From contig JAEZIX010000101.1 in NCBI GenBank assembly GCA_023415935.1, positions 1 to 15,312 of the forward strand: a stretch of DNA of 15,312 nt, in the 5' to 3' direction. Source of the stretch: Cyanobacteria bacterium OH_CDB_20 (GTDB lineage Bacteria; Cyanobacteriota; Vampirovibrionia; Gastranaerophilales; Gastranaerophilaceae). Shown here in pieces: positions 6,007 through 13,820 of the stretch. Both the position numbers and the translations under genes were made by a program. Below the pieces are notes generated by a model. The model did not search any database and was not told where the DNA came from. It worked only from the letters and a program-made list of their open reading frames with translations. Position 1 is the first letter of the stretch; each line of letters opens with the position of its first letter.

Positions 6007-7218
6007 TTAGTCTTCTTGCATTTTAATACATTCACCAAGTAGTGCGTAGCCACCTTTAGAAACAACCGTTTCACCTTGTTTCAAGCCTGATTTGACTTCT
6101 GCATATTCATCGCTAGATTGTCCAATCTCAACTTTCCTTTCTTCATATACATTTGGCTTCACCCTTACATATGCAAATGTGTAATCACCATATTTTTGAA
6201 GTGCAGTCTTTGGCACTGCCAAAGCATTTTTTGTACCGACATTAACAACCATTTCGGCGTACATATTAGGCTTAATTTTCCTATCAGGGTTAGGAATAGT
6301 CGCAATAACCTCAAGGGTTTTCCTCTCATCATCCAAAATGGAAGCAACATAATACAATTTTCCGTAAACATTACCATACTGATGACCTTCAATAACACCT
6401 GTGACGTTTTGCCCTACTCTAAGCAAAAGAGCATCCTTTTCAAAAGCATATCCAACAAGCCAGATAGAGGACAAATCTGCTATGTTGAAAAGTTCTTTAT
6501 CTTTATCGATGATTTCTCCGGGGTTTACTTTCCTTGAAAGGACAACACCATCTTTATTAGAGCGAAGTGTTATATATGGATAAACTCTCTTGGTTCTGAG
6601 TGCATTTATAATGGTATTTTCATTACCTCCATACAAGCCAACCCTTTGGGCATAAACTTTTGTTAAAGTACTTCTTTGTGATATTAGAGAGTTTAAATTG
6701 GCTTTATCTTTTAACATTTGGGCATAGGCAACTTCATACTCTGCACGAGAAGCAATACCTTCATGATAAAGCTCGCTTTCTCTTTTATAAGTGAGTTTTG
6801 AGAGATTACATTGCACGCTCATCTGTTTAACATTTGAATCGACCATTATATACTCATCAAGAAATGCCAGTTGAATTTGAGCTATTTCATCTGATTTTAT
6901 CTCTATTAAAGGCTGCCCTTTTTTAACAACATCTCCAGGTTCTACAAAAACATTTACAACTTTCCCTGCCACAGGTTCATAAACTCTATCCATAAATTTG
7001 TTTATTGCCCTAAATTGAGCAGGTATAGTAATTTTAAGCTGAATAATTCTATAATCTAGCACTTCTGTTTCAATCCCTGCACTTTTTTCTTGTTCAGCAT
7101 CAAGGGTTATACGTTTAGTCCTTGAATAGTTACCTTTTCTATCATCTTGCTTTGAACATCCCGCCAAAACAAAAGCAATAAAAAGAAAAACTATTATCGT
7201 CATAAATTTTGTATTCAT
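6007..7218 (-). CDS. czcB: RND efflux periplasmic adaptor lipoprotein (membrane fusion protein), CzcB/CusB-like
   Basis: I start at ATG 7216-7218 (403 aa). AAGGAG stands 10 bases before it, within the last codons of the pump gene. From there the protein has a lipoprotein signal (MTIIVFLFIAFVLAGC, lipobox LAGC at residues 18-21). The longer upstream frame (from 7323) merely reads through the pump gene. The barrel-sandwich half EPVAGKVVNVFVEPGDVVKK (81-100) is followed by a helical hairpin (about 110-215), the second lipoyl half (NKDGVVLSRKVNPGE), and beta-barrel and membrane-proximal domains ending in GYALLGE. The adaptor bridges the inner-membrane pump and outer-membrane channel in the periplasm. 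No His-rich metal-binding N-terminus is present, so the substrate is not revealed by this subunit. Confidence 0.93.
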   Translation of the reverse strand: MNTKFMTIIVFLFIAFVLAGCSKQDDRKGNYSRTKRITLDAEQEKSAGIETEVLDYRIIQLKITIPAQFRAINKFMDRVYEPVAGKVVNVFVEPGDVVKKGQPLIEIKSDEIAQIQLAFLDEYIMVDSNVKQMSVQCNLSKLTYKRESELYHEGIASRAEYEVAYAQMLKDKANLNSLISQRSTLTKVYAQRVGLYGGNENTIINALRTKRVYPYITLRSNKDGVVLSRKVNPGEIIDKDKELFNIADLSSIWLVGYAFEKDALLLRVGQNVTGVIEGHQYGNVYGKLYYVASILDDERKTLEVIATIPNPDRKIKPNMYAEMVVNVGTKNALAVPKTALQKYGDYTFAYVRVKPNVYEERKVEIGQSSDEYAEVKSGLKQGETVVSKGGYALLGECIKMQED

Positions 7219-7222
7219 TTCT

Positions 7223-10200
7223 CTATAACTCCTTAATCTGAATATTTTTATCCAGTTTGAATTTCTTAAATAGAACCGGTATAAGAAAAATCCTGAAAAC
7301 AGTACCAAAGGCAATACCGCCAATTATAGCTATTGCAAAAGGTTTTTGGCTTTGTGCACCGATTCCGTTTGAAATAGCAGCGGGGAAAAGCCCTAAAACG
7401 ACAATGCTTGCAGTGATTAATACTGGTCTTAATTTTTGAACAGAGCCTCTGATAATAGATTCGACATTATACCCGTATATCCTGACGTGTTTAATCAAAG
7501 AAGAAAGTATAATAGACCCGTTTTGTATAGAAACGCCTATTGCAGCAATAAATCCTACCCCTGCTGATATTGAAAAATATGTTCCAGTGATAAACAAAGC
7601 AAAAATACAGCCGGTAATCGCAACAATAATCGAAGACATCGCAATAATTACATAAGCCCAATCTCTGTATGAAACAAAAAGAACAAGAGCAACAATAATC
7701 AAAGTTGCTGGCAAAATAACAGCCAATCTTGCATTTGCTGTCTTTTGGCTTTCGGATTGGCCTGTCCACTTAAGAGTGTATCCATCAGGCAGAGCCAGTT
7801 TTTTGTTTAATAATTTCTGTGCTTCTTTTACAGTAGAGCCGAGGTCTCTTCCTCTAATATTAAATCTTACAATGGCAACTCTTGAGTTTTCACTTCTTGT
7901 AATTACCATAGCGCCATTTTTTGCAACAAACTGAGTTACATTGGCAAGAGGTACAGGAATTCCCGAACTGGTTTTTATTATAACGTTTTCTATCTTTCTA
8001 GATGAATTCCTATCGTGTTCTTCTAATCTTAAAAACACATTGAATCTCTTTTCACCTTCTATAACCTGAGTCGCATTTTTTCCACCGATTGCTATTTCTA
8101 TAACTTTTTGAACGTCATCGCTCATAAGTCCATAACGTCCTGCTTTTACCCTGTCTATCTGAAGCTGATATTGAGGCTGGCCAATTATTTGGTCACAGGT
8201 TAAATCAACAATTCCGTCAATGTTCTTTAATAAATTCATACTTTTATCTAGTAAAGACTGAAGTTCATATAAATCCGTACCATAAATTTTCAAAACAACC
8301 TGACCTTTTGAACCTGCAATAGCTTCTTCAACGTTATCTTGAATATATTGTGTAAAATATGTTGTGATTCCTGGAATTTCAGCCAGCTCTCTTGACATAT
8401 CCTCGATTAATTTTTCTTTATTTTTATGCCATTTAAAACGCCAGTCTTTTGCAAGTTTTAAATCGACAAGATTTTCGATATTACTTAGAAGATTAGGATC
8501 TGTACCATCGTCTATTGTACCAATATGGGAGATAACATTTTTTACCTCTGGATATTCCATCAACTTTTGCCTAACCTGCCTTGCAACTTCAACAGAGTGA
8601 TCAATTGTTGAACTTCTTGGCAAAATAGTTACCCTGAGCCATATATTACCCTCATCAAGATTTGGCAAAAACTCAGACCCCATATTTACAAACATAATAA
8701 TACTTAAGGCAAACAACCCAAAAACAGAATATAAAAGCTTTTTAGGATCAGCAAGTACTTTTTTTAGTTTTAATGCATACCAAGCCTTTAACCTAAGGAA
8801 AGGCTTGTTTTTCTTTTCGATAAGCCTACCATTTGCAAGCCATAAAGAAGAAAGCCCTGTAAGCAGGAACAACGAAGATAAAACAGCCCCCAAAAGAGAA
8901 AAACCCATTGTAAAAGCAAGCGGGTGAAACAATTTACCCGCAACACCTTTAAAAGCAAAGAGAGGCAAAAAACAGCACAATATTATAAAAGTAGAAAAAG
9001 CTATGACTCCACCAACTTCTAAGGTAGCTTTATAAACAAGTGCATCCTTTTTGCAGGGGGTTAATTCACCCTTGTATTCTGAAAGACACCTGAAAACATT
9101 CTCTATAAGAATAATAGAACAATCAACAATTATCCCAAAATCAACAGCCCCCAAGCTCAACAAATTCGCCGAAATATCAAATATATTAAACATCAAAAAA
9201 GCAAAGCATAACGCAAGCGGGATAACCAAAGAAGCAACAAGAGTAACCCTGAGATTAAGAGTATAAGCATACAAAATAATAACAACAAAAAAGATCCCAA
9301 GAATGACATTGTGCCCAATTGTAAGCAAGGTTTCTTGTATGAGCTTTTCACGCTCATATATAGGTTTAATATAAACACCTTTGGGAAGAGCACTTTGTAT
9401 CTTTTTAATATGATGTTTTAGATTGTTGATTGTTCTGGTAGGGTTTTCCCCCTTTCTCATCAAAACTATTCCTTCTATTGCATCATCTTCATTATCTAAG
9501 CCGACCTGACCTATTTTTAGTGCTGGCTTAATTGTAACAGTAGCAACATCCTTAACCCTTATAGGAATTCCTCTAGATGAGTTTATAACTGTATTTGCAA
9601 TGCTGTTTGCATCTGTATAAAGACCAATCCCCCTAATAATAAAAGCTTGATCATTAATGCCAAAATAATTACCTCCTCCTGTTGAATTTGAAGCAGCAAT
9701 CGCGTCGTAAATCTCTCTTACATCAAGATTGTAAAATCTTATCTTTTCCTGATCCAGAGTAACTCTATATGTCTTTACAGGTCCGCCAAAACTGGAAACA
9801 TCGATAATCCCAGGAACCTGCTTAAATAACTTTATAACCTGCCAGTCCTGAATTGCCTTTAGAGTCATTGTAGAATAATAATCTGATTTAAGAGAATATC
9901 TGTAGATTTCCCCGATAGCTGATGAATCAGGACCTAATTCAGGCTTAACATAATCAGGAATATCAGCTTTATAAATCCTTTCCAAAACCTGCTGCCTTAT
10001 CAAAGGAGAAGTAATTCCTTTGATATCTTCAAACACAACGTGTATGACAGACAATCCAAAGATTGTTGTAGAATAAAGTTTTGTCTCATGAGGAATTCCG
10101 TTTAATTCTTTCTCAAGAGGAATAGTAACAAGTCTTTCAACGTCTTCTGCACCTTTACCGGGCATCTTTGTAACTATATGAACCATTGGAGCTGTGAAAT

Positions 10201-10330
10201 CCGGATATGCTTCGGTATCAAGGTTTTTAAAGCTGATGATTCCAAGCACGAAAAGAACTATTATGACCACAATAGAAACATATTTTTTCAAAATGAAATA
10301 TTTAATAGCTTTTCTGAAGAATTTAGTCAT
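7223..10330 (-). CDS. czcA: Heavy-metal-type RND efflux pump, CzcA family
   Basis: I start at ATG 10328-10330 (MTKFFRK..., 1035 aa), because GAGGAG lies 10 bases upstream. A start at 10351 would lie inside the channel gene without a ribosome site. The length and layout (a membrane helix near the N-terminus, two large periplasmic loops, 12 predicted helices) match RND pumps. The helix-4 motif AVDFGIIVDCSIILIEN contains Asp397, Asp403 and Glu410. Their spacing (6 and 7) equals the proton-relay residues Asp402, Asp408 and Glu415 of Cupriavidus CzcA, and DFG-x3-D marks the divalent-cation (Zn/Co/Cd/Ni type) heavy-metal branch rather than the CusA copper/silver branch. The pump is inner-membrane and exports by proton antiport. 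Its start overlaps the channel gene stop by 8 bases, and its stop lies 4 bases before the adaptor start. The substrate metal is inferred, not shown. Confidence 0.93.
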   Translation of the reverse strand: MTKFFRKAIKYFILKKYVSIVVIIVLFVLGIISFKNLDTEAYPDFTAPMVHIVTKMPGKGAEDVERLVTIPLEKELNGIPHETKLYSTTIFGLSVIHVVFEDIKGITSPLIRQQVLERIYKADIPDYVKPELGPDSSAIGEIYRYSLKSDYYSTMTLKAIQDWQVIKLFKQVPGIIDVSSFGGPVKTYRVTLDQEKIRFYNLDVREIYDAIAASNSTGGGNYFGINDQAFIIRGIGLYTDANSIANTVINSSRGIPIRVKDVATVTIKPALKIGQVGLDNEDDAIEGIVLMRKGENPTRTINNLKHHIKKIQSALPKGVYIKPIYEREKLIQETLLTIGHNVILGIFFVVIILYAYTLNLRVTLVASLVIPLALCFAFLMFNIFDISANLLSLGAVDFGIIVDCSIILIENVFRCLSEYKGELTPCKKDALVYKATLEVGGVIAFSTFIILCCFLPLFAFKGVAGKLFHPLAFTMGFSLLGAVLSSLFLLTGLSSLWLANGRLIEKKNKPFLRLKAWYALKLKKVLADPKKLLYSVFGLFALSIIMFVNMGSEFLPNLDEGNIWLRVTILPRSSTIDHSVEVARQVRQKLMEYPEVKNVISHIGTIDDGTDPNLLSNIENLVDLKLAKDWRFKWHKNKEKLIEDMSRELAEIPGITTYFTQYIQDNVEEAIAGSKGQVVLKIYGTDLYELQSLLDKSMNLLKNIDGIVDLTCDQIIGQPQYQLQIDRVKAGRYGLMSDDVQKVIEIAIGGKNATQVIEGEKRFNVFLRLEEHDRNSSRKIENVIIKTSSGIPVPLANVTQFVAKNGAMVITRSENSRVAIVRFNIRGRDLGSTVKEAQKLLNKKLALPDGYTLKWTGQSESQKTANARLAVILPATLIIVALVLFVSYRDWAYVIIAMSSIIVAITGCIFALFITGTYFSISAGVGFIAAIGVSIQNGSIILSSLIKHVRIYGYNVESIIRGSVQKLRPVLITASIVVLGLFPAAISNGIGAQSQKPFAIAIIGGIAFGTVFRIFLIPVLFKKFKLDKNIQIKEL

Positions 10331-11843
10331 CCAGCTTAAACTCCTCATCATTTACTTCTCTGAGAACACCAACCCAAGCATTGTAGTAATTGGCAAGTGC
10401 TGCAACATATCCGAGCATTATATTCTTATAGGACTGTTCTATAAAGATATAATCTGTTATAGACGTTTTCCCTATTTCATAGCTTCTTCTGGCTAATAAT
10501 AAAAACTGATTAGACTCAGTGAGAAGAATATCGTTGTAGTAGTTAAGATTTGTCTGCGCGGTAACAAAATTAGCATAAGCTGAGCGTAAATTAACAAGGG
10601 CGTGATGCCTCACATTATTATAAGCAAGCTCTTTTTGCTCAACTTCAATTTTTGCGTTTTTAATCTCAGGATTATGCAAGTATAAAAGAGGGATGTTATT
10701 TATCTCACCAACTGCGTAAAAGCCGTTTGCGTCTTGCTTAGTTGTGGAATATTGTTTAGGCACATACATAAAACCTGCACCAATTTCAATGTCAGGAACT
10801 CTCTGCCTTATTACTGTTGTAAGTTTTTTATTTGCAACATCTATTTCCTGTCTTGCATTTTTTATGTCGAGTCTATTTTCCATTGCAATATTAAATACCG
10901 TTTCAAAATCAGGCATAATCCCTGATGGGTTAGGGGTAAGCATCGAAACAAATTCCTTTTGTTCAGGAAGATAATCCTCCTTCGAATCAAAATCATTAGA
11001 TTCTAAAATAAGGTTAAATCTATATCTTTCAATTTCAACTTCAGTTCTCGCTGAATTTACCTGAACAAGAAGCTGATTCAGGGTCATTTTTGCATGAATG
11101 ATATCCATAGCAGGTGATGCTCCTGCTTTATACTTTTTTTGAGTAATTATGACAAGGTCTTGAAGCAATTTTCTTTGATCATCCAATATTTTAAGATTTG
11201 ATTTTGCAGCAACAAGATTTACATAAGCTCTTCTGACATCAAGCCTTAAATAAAGTTCCTGAAGCAAAACATTCCCTATGGCTAGATGGTAATTAGATTT
11301 TGCAAGATTTTTTCTGGGGCCACGCTTAGCTATTTCTATAGGCAAAACAATTGCTACCATGTCCGGATTATCTTTAGATGCTTGCCCGTCATTTAAAAAG
11401 AAAGGTATATATGGATTTTTTAGCCGGTTTGCTGTTTTTATGTCATTTCTTGCAATATCAATATTTTTTCTTGATTCGATAATTTCAAGATTGTGGCTGA
11501 GTGCATATTCAATGGCTTCCGGTAGACTTATCTTGTTATAAACTCTAACCTGAGCATATGTTCCAGTTTTTAGCTTTGGCTCTAAAGATTGAGGAGGCAA
11601 GGTTGTCGCTTGTTTTTTAATTTCCTCTTGCGATATTGGTTTTTTATATGGAACAGTTGTTCCAAGGTCTACATCGGGCTTCATATTTGGGGCATATAAT
11701 TCTCCCAAATTTTGTTTGAGAATATTTTCAGGCAAAGATAATGGGGCGCTGTTATTTTCAGTTTTAGCCTTTATGCCTGCTGAAAAAGCAATGTTACCCG
11801 CTAAAAAAAAGATTATTATTAATATAAAAATCTTACCCTGCAT
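10323..11843 (-). CDS. TolC-family outer-membrane channel (CzcC-like)
   Basis: The protein has 506 residues with a signal peptide (MQGKIFILIIIFFLAGNIAFSA, predicted cleavage near residue 22). A periplasmic linker and two repeated outer-membrane-efflux (OEP) domains follow (about 105-290 and 315-495). The first begins SLPEAIEYALSHNLEI and the second is marked by VFNIAMENRLDIKNARQEID, which is typical of the TolC fold. It forms a trimer spanning the outer membrane and periplasm and docks to the pump/adaptor pair. It is the second gene of the operon: the 69-aa gene before it ends 11 bases inside this frame, and its own stop overlaps the pump gene start by 8 bases. The ribosome site is weak, so translation probably depends on coupling. 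Confidence 0.92.
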   Translation of the reverse strand: MQGKIFILIIIFFLAGNIAFSAGIKAKTENNSAPLSLPENILKQNLGELYAPNMKPDVDLGTTVPYKKPISQEEIKKQATTLPPQSLEPKLKTGTYAQVRVYNKISLPEAIEYALSHNLEIIESRKNIDIARNDIKTANRLKNPYIPFFLNDGQASKDNPDMVAIVLPIEIAKRGPRKNLAKSNYHLAIGNVLLQELYLRLDVRRAYVNLVAAKSNLKILDDQRKLLQDLVIITQKKYKAGASPAMDIIHAKMTLNQLLVQVNSARTEVEIERYRFNLILESNDFDSKEDYLPEQKEFVSMLTPNPSGIMPDFETVFNIAMENRLDIKNARQEIDVANKKLTTVIRQRVPDIEIGAGFMYVPKQYSTTKQDANGFYAVGEINNIPLLYLHNPEIKNAKIEVEQKELAYNNVRHHALVNLRSAYANFVTAQTNLNYYNDILLTESNQFLLLARRSYEIGKTSITDYIFIEQSYKNIMLGYVAALANYYNAWVGVLREVNDEEFKLDD

Positions 11844-12042
11844 TCAAATTTATCTTTCCCACTTCAATCTCCAAAACCATTAATTTTTTTGCCATAAAAA
11901 GAGTTTTTAGCGGCGAAGAATCAAATGTTTCGGTAGAAAGTTTAAGTTTAATAAGCGAATAAGAAATTATGATATTTATAACATTGTTAGAATTTAAAAT
12001 TGCATCATCGAAAAATGCAAAGTAAGCCAAATTATCAACCAT
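11833..12042 (-). CDS. Small 69-aa protein, first gene of the efflux operon
   Basis: AGAGGT stands 10 bases before the ATG (MVDNLAYFAFF...), a better ribosome site than that of the following channel gene. The stop overlaps the channel start by 11 bases, so it could be a leader whose translation drives that of the channel. The product is hydrophobic in the middle (SNNVINIIISYSLIKLKL) but has no clear signal or full membrane helix, and has no cysteine or histidine metal ligands. I recognise no family. Confidence 0.6.
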   Translation of the reverse strand: MVDNLAYFAFFDDAILNSNNVINIIISYSLIKLKLSTETFDSSPLKTLFMAKKLMVLEIEVGKINLNAG

Positions 12043-12158
12043 ATACTATACCTCTAAAGTTAATGTCTAGGCTGATATCTAATTTGTTCTTTAGTCTGAA
12101 ATTAGACTTATTCTCCTGTTCTTAACTTAAATCAATTTAATATCCCTCTAACCTATAA

Positions 12159-12184
12159 GTCCATTACCTATTTCGGTAATGGAT
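12159..12184. promoter_or_regulatory. Hairpin or operator upstream of the efflux operon
   Basis: CCATTACC (12161-12168) pairs perfectly with GGTAATGG (12175-12182) around TATTTC; a flanking T-A pair and G-T pair extend it. Neither strand follows it with a T run, so it is not a classic terminator. It lies 117-142 bases before the first gene of the operon and after the stop of the CheD-like gene. It may be an operator for a metal-responsive regulator or a 5'-leader structure. The rest of the 12043-12294 spacer is AT-rich, with no convincing gene. Confidence 0.4.
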
Positions 12185-12294
12185 AAGACTCGTTTTCTTA
12201 TAGTAGTTTTGATAATAATAAAAATAAGGACACAAAATATTATTATAATTAAGATTTGAACCAATTAAGTTAATTATAATTTTTGGTAATAAAA

Positions 12295-13029
12295 TCACAT
12301 AATGTTTATATTATCTTTTGGAGAGATTATCCTTGTTTTGTAAAAACTAGCCAAATCTGAAGCTGACCTTACAGGAGGAAATGCATTACCAACATTTACG
12401 TAGTGAGTATTTGTGCCCGCATCAGAAATTATATTTAAAAAGCAAGGGGATTTTCTGCCGGTTATGACGGTATAATCCATCCCAAATCTTTCTGCAATTT
12501 CAGCAAATGTTTCTTTTGCTGCCTTAACCAACTGTACATCCCAATATGTCTGTTTTTCAGAACCTTCATACACTGACGTACCAACGCTTTTTTGAATCTC
12601 TTGCCATATGGAAGAAATCATACCTTCTTTTTTAGGAGGGTTTCCCCCCATAAGAAGCCCTTCTAATCTGACTTTTGAATTCCCTTTAAGTTGTTTTGCT
12701 TGCTCTATTACCTGAGCCATAACTTTTTGAATATCAGGCATGGTTTTCTCATAAGGTGAGAGATGAAATAGATTTACACGCCTTGTCTCAGGGTTAAATA
12801 TTGACCCAAGAACGCAGTTATAAACGTCTTTTGTATAAGCACAGACTTTATTAACAGCCGCCTCAGATATTACCCAATCTAAATTTTTTGAATCCCCAAC
12901 CTGAAAGGCATCAGGAAGTTGATCTAAGGTATTTTGAAAAACTTTTTTGTTAACCAGAAGAATATTTGCCTTGAAAGACGGGCTATTTTGCCTTGTATAG
13001 CCGTGAAAATTACTTGCAATTTTTTGCAT
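12295..13029 (-). CDS. FKAN-tagged protein with a CheD-like deamidase core
   Basis: This 244-aa protein starts behind GAGGAG (10 bases before the ATG) and carries PSFKAN at residues 17-22, after a short polar segment. Residues 66-92 align without gaps to the catalytic segment of the chemoreceptor glutamine deamidase CheD. In Thermotoga maritima CheD the residues are Thr21, Cys27 and His44; here Thr66, Cys72 and His89 keep the same spacing, with Asn79-Pro80 standing where CheD has Asp-Pro. Further on, RLEGLLMGG (about 121-129) matches RLEAKIAGG of CheD. The overall fold may be CheD/CNF-like with a long insert between residues 130 and 200. Known members deamidate glutamine on methyl-accepting receptors, and some effector toxins of the superfamily deamidate host proteins. 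No chemotaxis genes are in the window. Activity and target are unproven, and identity outside these motifs is low. Confidence 0.85.
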   Translation of the reverse strand: MQKIASNFHGYTRQNSPSFKANILLVNKKVFQNTLDQLPDAFQVGDSKNLDWVISEAAVNKVCAYTKDVYNCVLGSIFNPETRRVNLFHLSPYEKTMPDIQKVMAQVIEQAKQLKGNSKVRLEGLLMGGNPPKKEGMISSIWQEIQKSVGTSVYEGSEKQTYWDVQLVKAAKETFAEIAERFGMDYTVITGRKSPCFLNIISDAGTNTHYVNVGNAFPPVRSASDLASFYKTRIISPKDNINIM

Positions 13030-13078
13030 AGCGTAATGGCTCCTCGTTTGTTAATGCAGATAATAATATAAAACCACT

Positions 13079-13099
13079 AACATATATTTTTGCTACAAA
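13079..13099 (-). promoter_or_regulatory. Shared upstream element of FKxN genes (copy 2)
   Basis: On the minus strand this reads TTTGTAGCAA-AAA-TATATGTT. Its TTTGTAGCAA part is 60 bases before the ATG (13027-13029) of the CheD-like gene. It matches the element before the FKGN gene (4471-4491) in the TTTGTAGCAA core and almost all of the TATATRTT part. Confidence 0.5.
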
Positions 13100-13247
13100 T
13101 TTTTTTCATTATAAACGATAATTATGTTAGCCGAAAAATTTTCAGGATAATGAGAATTGTTGAGGCACCTACAGAATAAGACACTGGATTATATAAATAC
13201 GTTTCTGAGTATCGACAGTTTTCTGAACACATTAGTTTACATAAAGA

Positions 13248-13276
13248 TTGACAATATGTTAGGCATGCCTTACAAT
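13248..13276 (+). promoter_or_regulatory. Near-consensus sigma70 promoter of the DUF2023 gene
   Basis: TTGACA at 13248-13253 and TACAAT at 13271-13276 stand at the ideal 17-base spacing. The spacer and -10 box contain the palindrome TTAGGCATGCCTTA (13259-13272), so a bound protein would block RNA polymerase. Confidence 0.75.
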
Positions 13277-13301
13277 ATTTATATAAGTTAGTTATGCCTA
13301 A
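13259..13301 (+). promoter_or_regulatory. Two DtxR-like operator sites in the DUF2023 promoter
   Basis: Site 1, TTAGGCATGCCTTA (13259-13272), lies in the promoter spacer. Site 2, TTAGTTATGCCTAA (13288-13301), lies just after the predicted transcription start. The outer TGTTAGGCAT and ATGCCTAACA arms (13257-13266 and 13294-13303) are exact inverted repeats. Sites of the form TTAGGnnnnCCTAA are typical of DtxR/IdeR/MntR-type metal-dependent repressors. No such regulator gene is in the window. Confidence 0.5.
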
Positions 13302-13326
13302 CATTTTTATCTTAGCAAGGAGTATT

Positions 13327-13731
13327 ATGAAAGTTATAAAAGCCGAAAGCAAAGCAAGATTTGCATCACTCCAGCAGAATGCGGATTTAAAAGTTTTTCA
13401 CCATCATATCTATGAATACAAAAAAGGTGTAAGAAACCTGATTTTAACAACAGAAAGAGCATCCGCTAAAGAATATATCGAAAAAAGATTACAAAATGAA
13501 GGCATTAATTATGTTATTCAAGATGTAAATCCTGAAAAAATCAATGTATTTTTCGGCGCAAAAGACTGCGTGGAAGTGGTGAGAACTTTTGTAAGCAAGA
13601 GGCTCAATGAACTATCTCCTGAAGAAGACTTTCTACTTGGAATAATGCTAGGATACGACAGGATAAAACAATGTGAAAGATATTTAAAAATGAAAAACAA
13701 CGTAATTTTATTTAAAAGCGTTGTGAAATAA
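13327..13731 (+). CDS. DUF2023-family protein
   Basis: The 134-aa start (MKVIKAES...) is chosen because AAGGAG stands 4 bases before the ATG. An upstream in-frame ATG (13294) lies inside the operator, so the longer form is unlikely. The family signature is clear: FHHHIYEYKKG (24-34), NVFFG (73-77), CVEVVR, and SPEEDFLLGIMLGYDRIKQ with QCERYL at 97-120. It is a small soluble protein of unknown function. From memory, in Bacteroidetes and Clostridia the gene often sits next to flavodoxin or iron genes, which agrees with the metal-type promoter site here, but no flavodoxin gene is visible. The His-His-His cluster could bind metal; this is inference. Confidence 0.9.
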   Translation: MKVIKAESKARFASLQQNADLKVFHHHIYEYKKGVRNLILTTERASAKEYIEKRLQNEGINYVIQDVNPEKINVFFGAKDCVEVVRTFVSKRLNELSPEEDFLLGIMLGYDRIKQCERYLKMKNNVILFKSVVK

Positions 13732-13777
13732 AAACTAAATTCTAATTAATTAGTATTCTTGTAGAGCAAACACTACT

Positions 13778-13803
13778 GCGTGCCTTAAAAAGCACGCTTT
13801 TTT
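13778..13803 (+). terminator. Intrinsic terminator of the DUF2023 gene
   Basis: GCGTGC (13778-13783) pairs with GCACGC (13792-13797) around CTTAAAAA, followed by TTTTTT. No T run follows on the minus strand, so it serves the plus-strand gene. Confidence 0.85.
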
Positions 13804-13820
13804 ATTGAATCGCAAAAGTT

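Noticed and set aside
7219..7323. Longer N-terminus of the adaptor gene (start at 7323)
   Set aside because: The added 35 residues would overlap the end of the pump gene and precede the lipoprotein signal, which would stop it from functioning. The ATG at 7216-7218 has a ribosome site.
13146..13164. Fur-box-like sequence GATAATGAGAATTGTTGAG
   Set aside because: It matches the 19-base Fur consensus at only about 13 positions, all in the left half; it is AT-rich and over 80 bases from the promoter. Chance similarity is too likely.
13122..13352. Minus-strand frame of 76 codons
   Set aside because: It overlaps the consensus promoter and operator of the DUF2023 gene and has no ribosome site. It is likely a shadow frame in AT-rich DNA.
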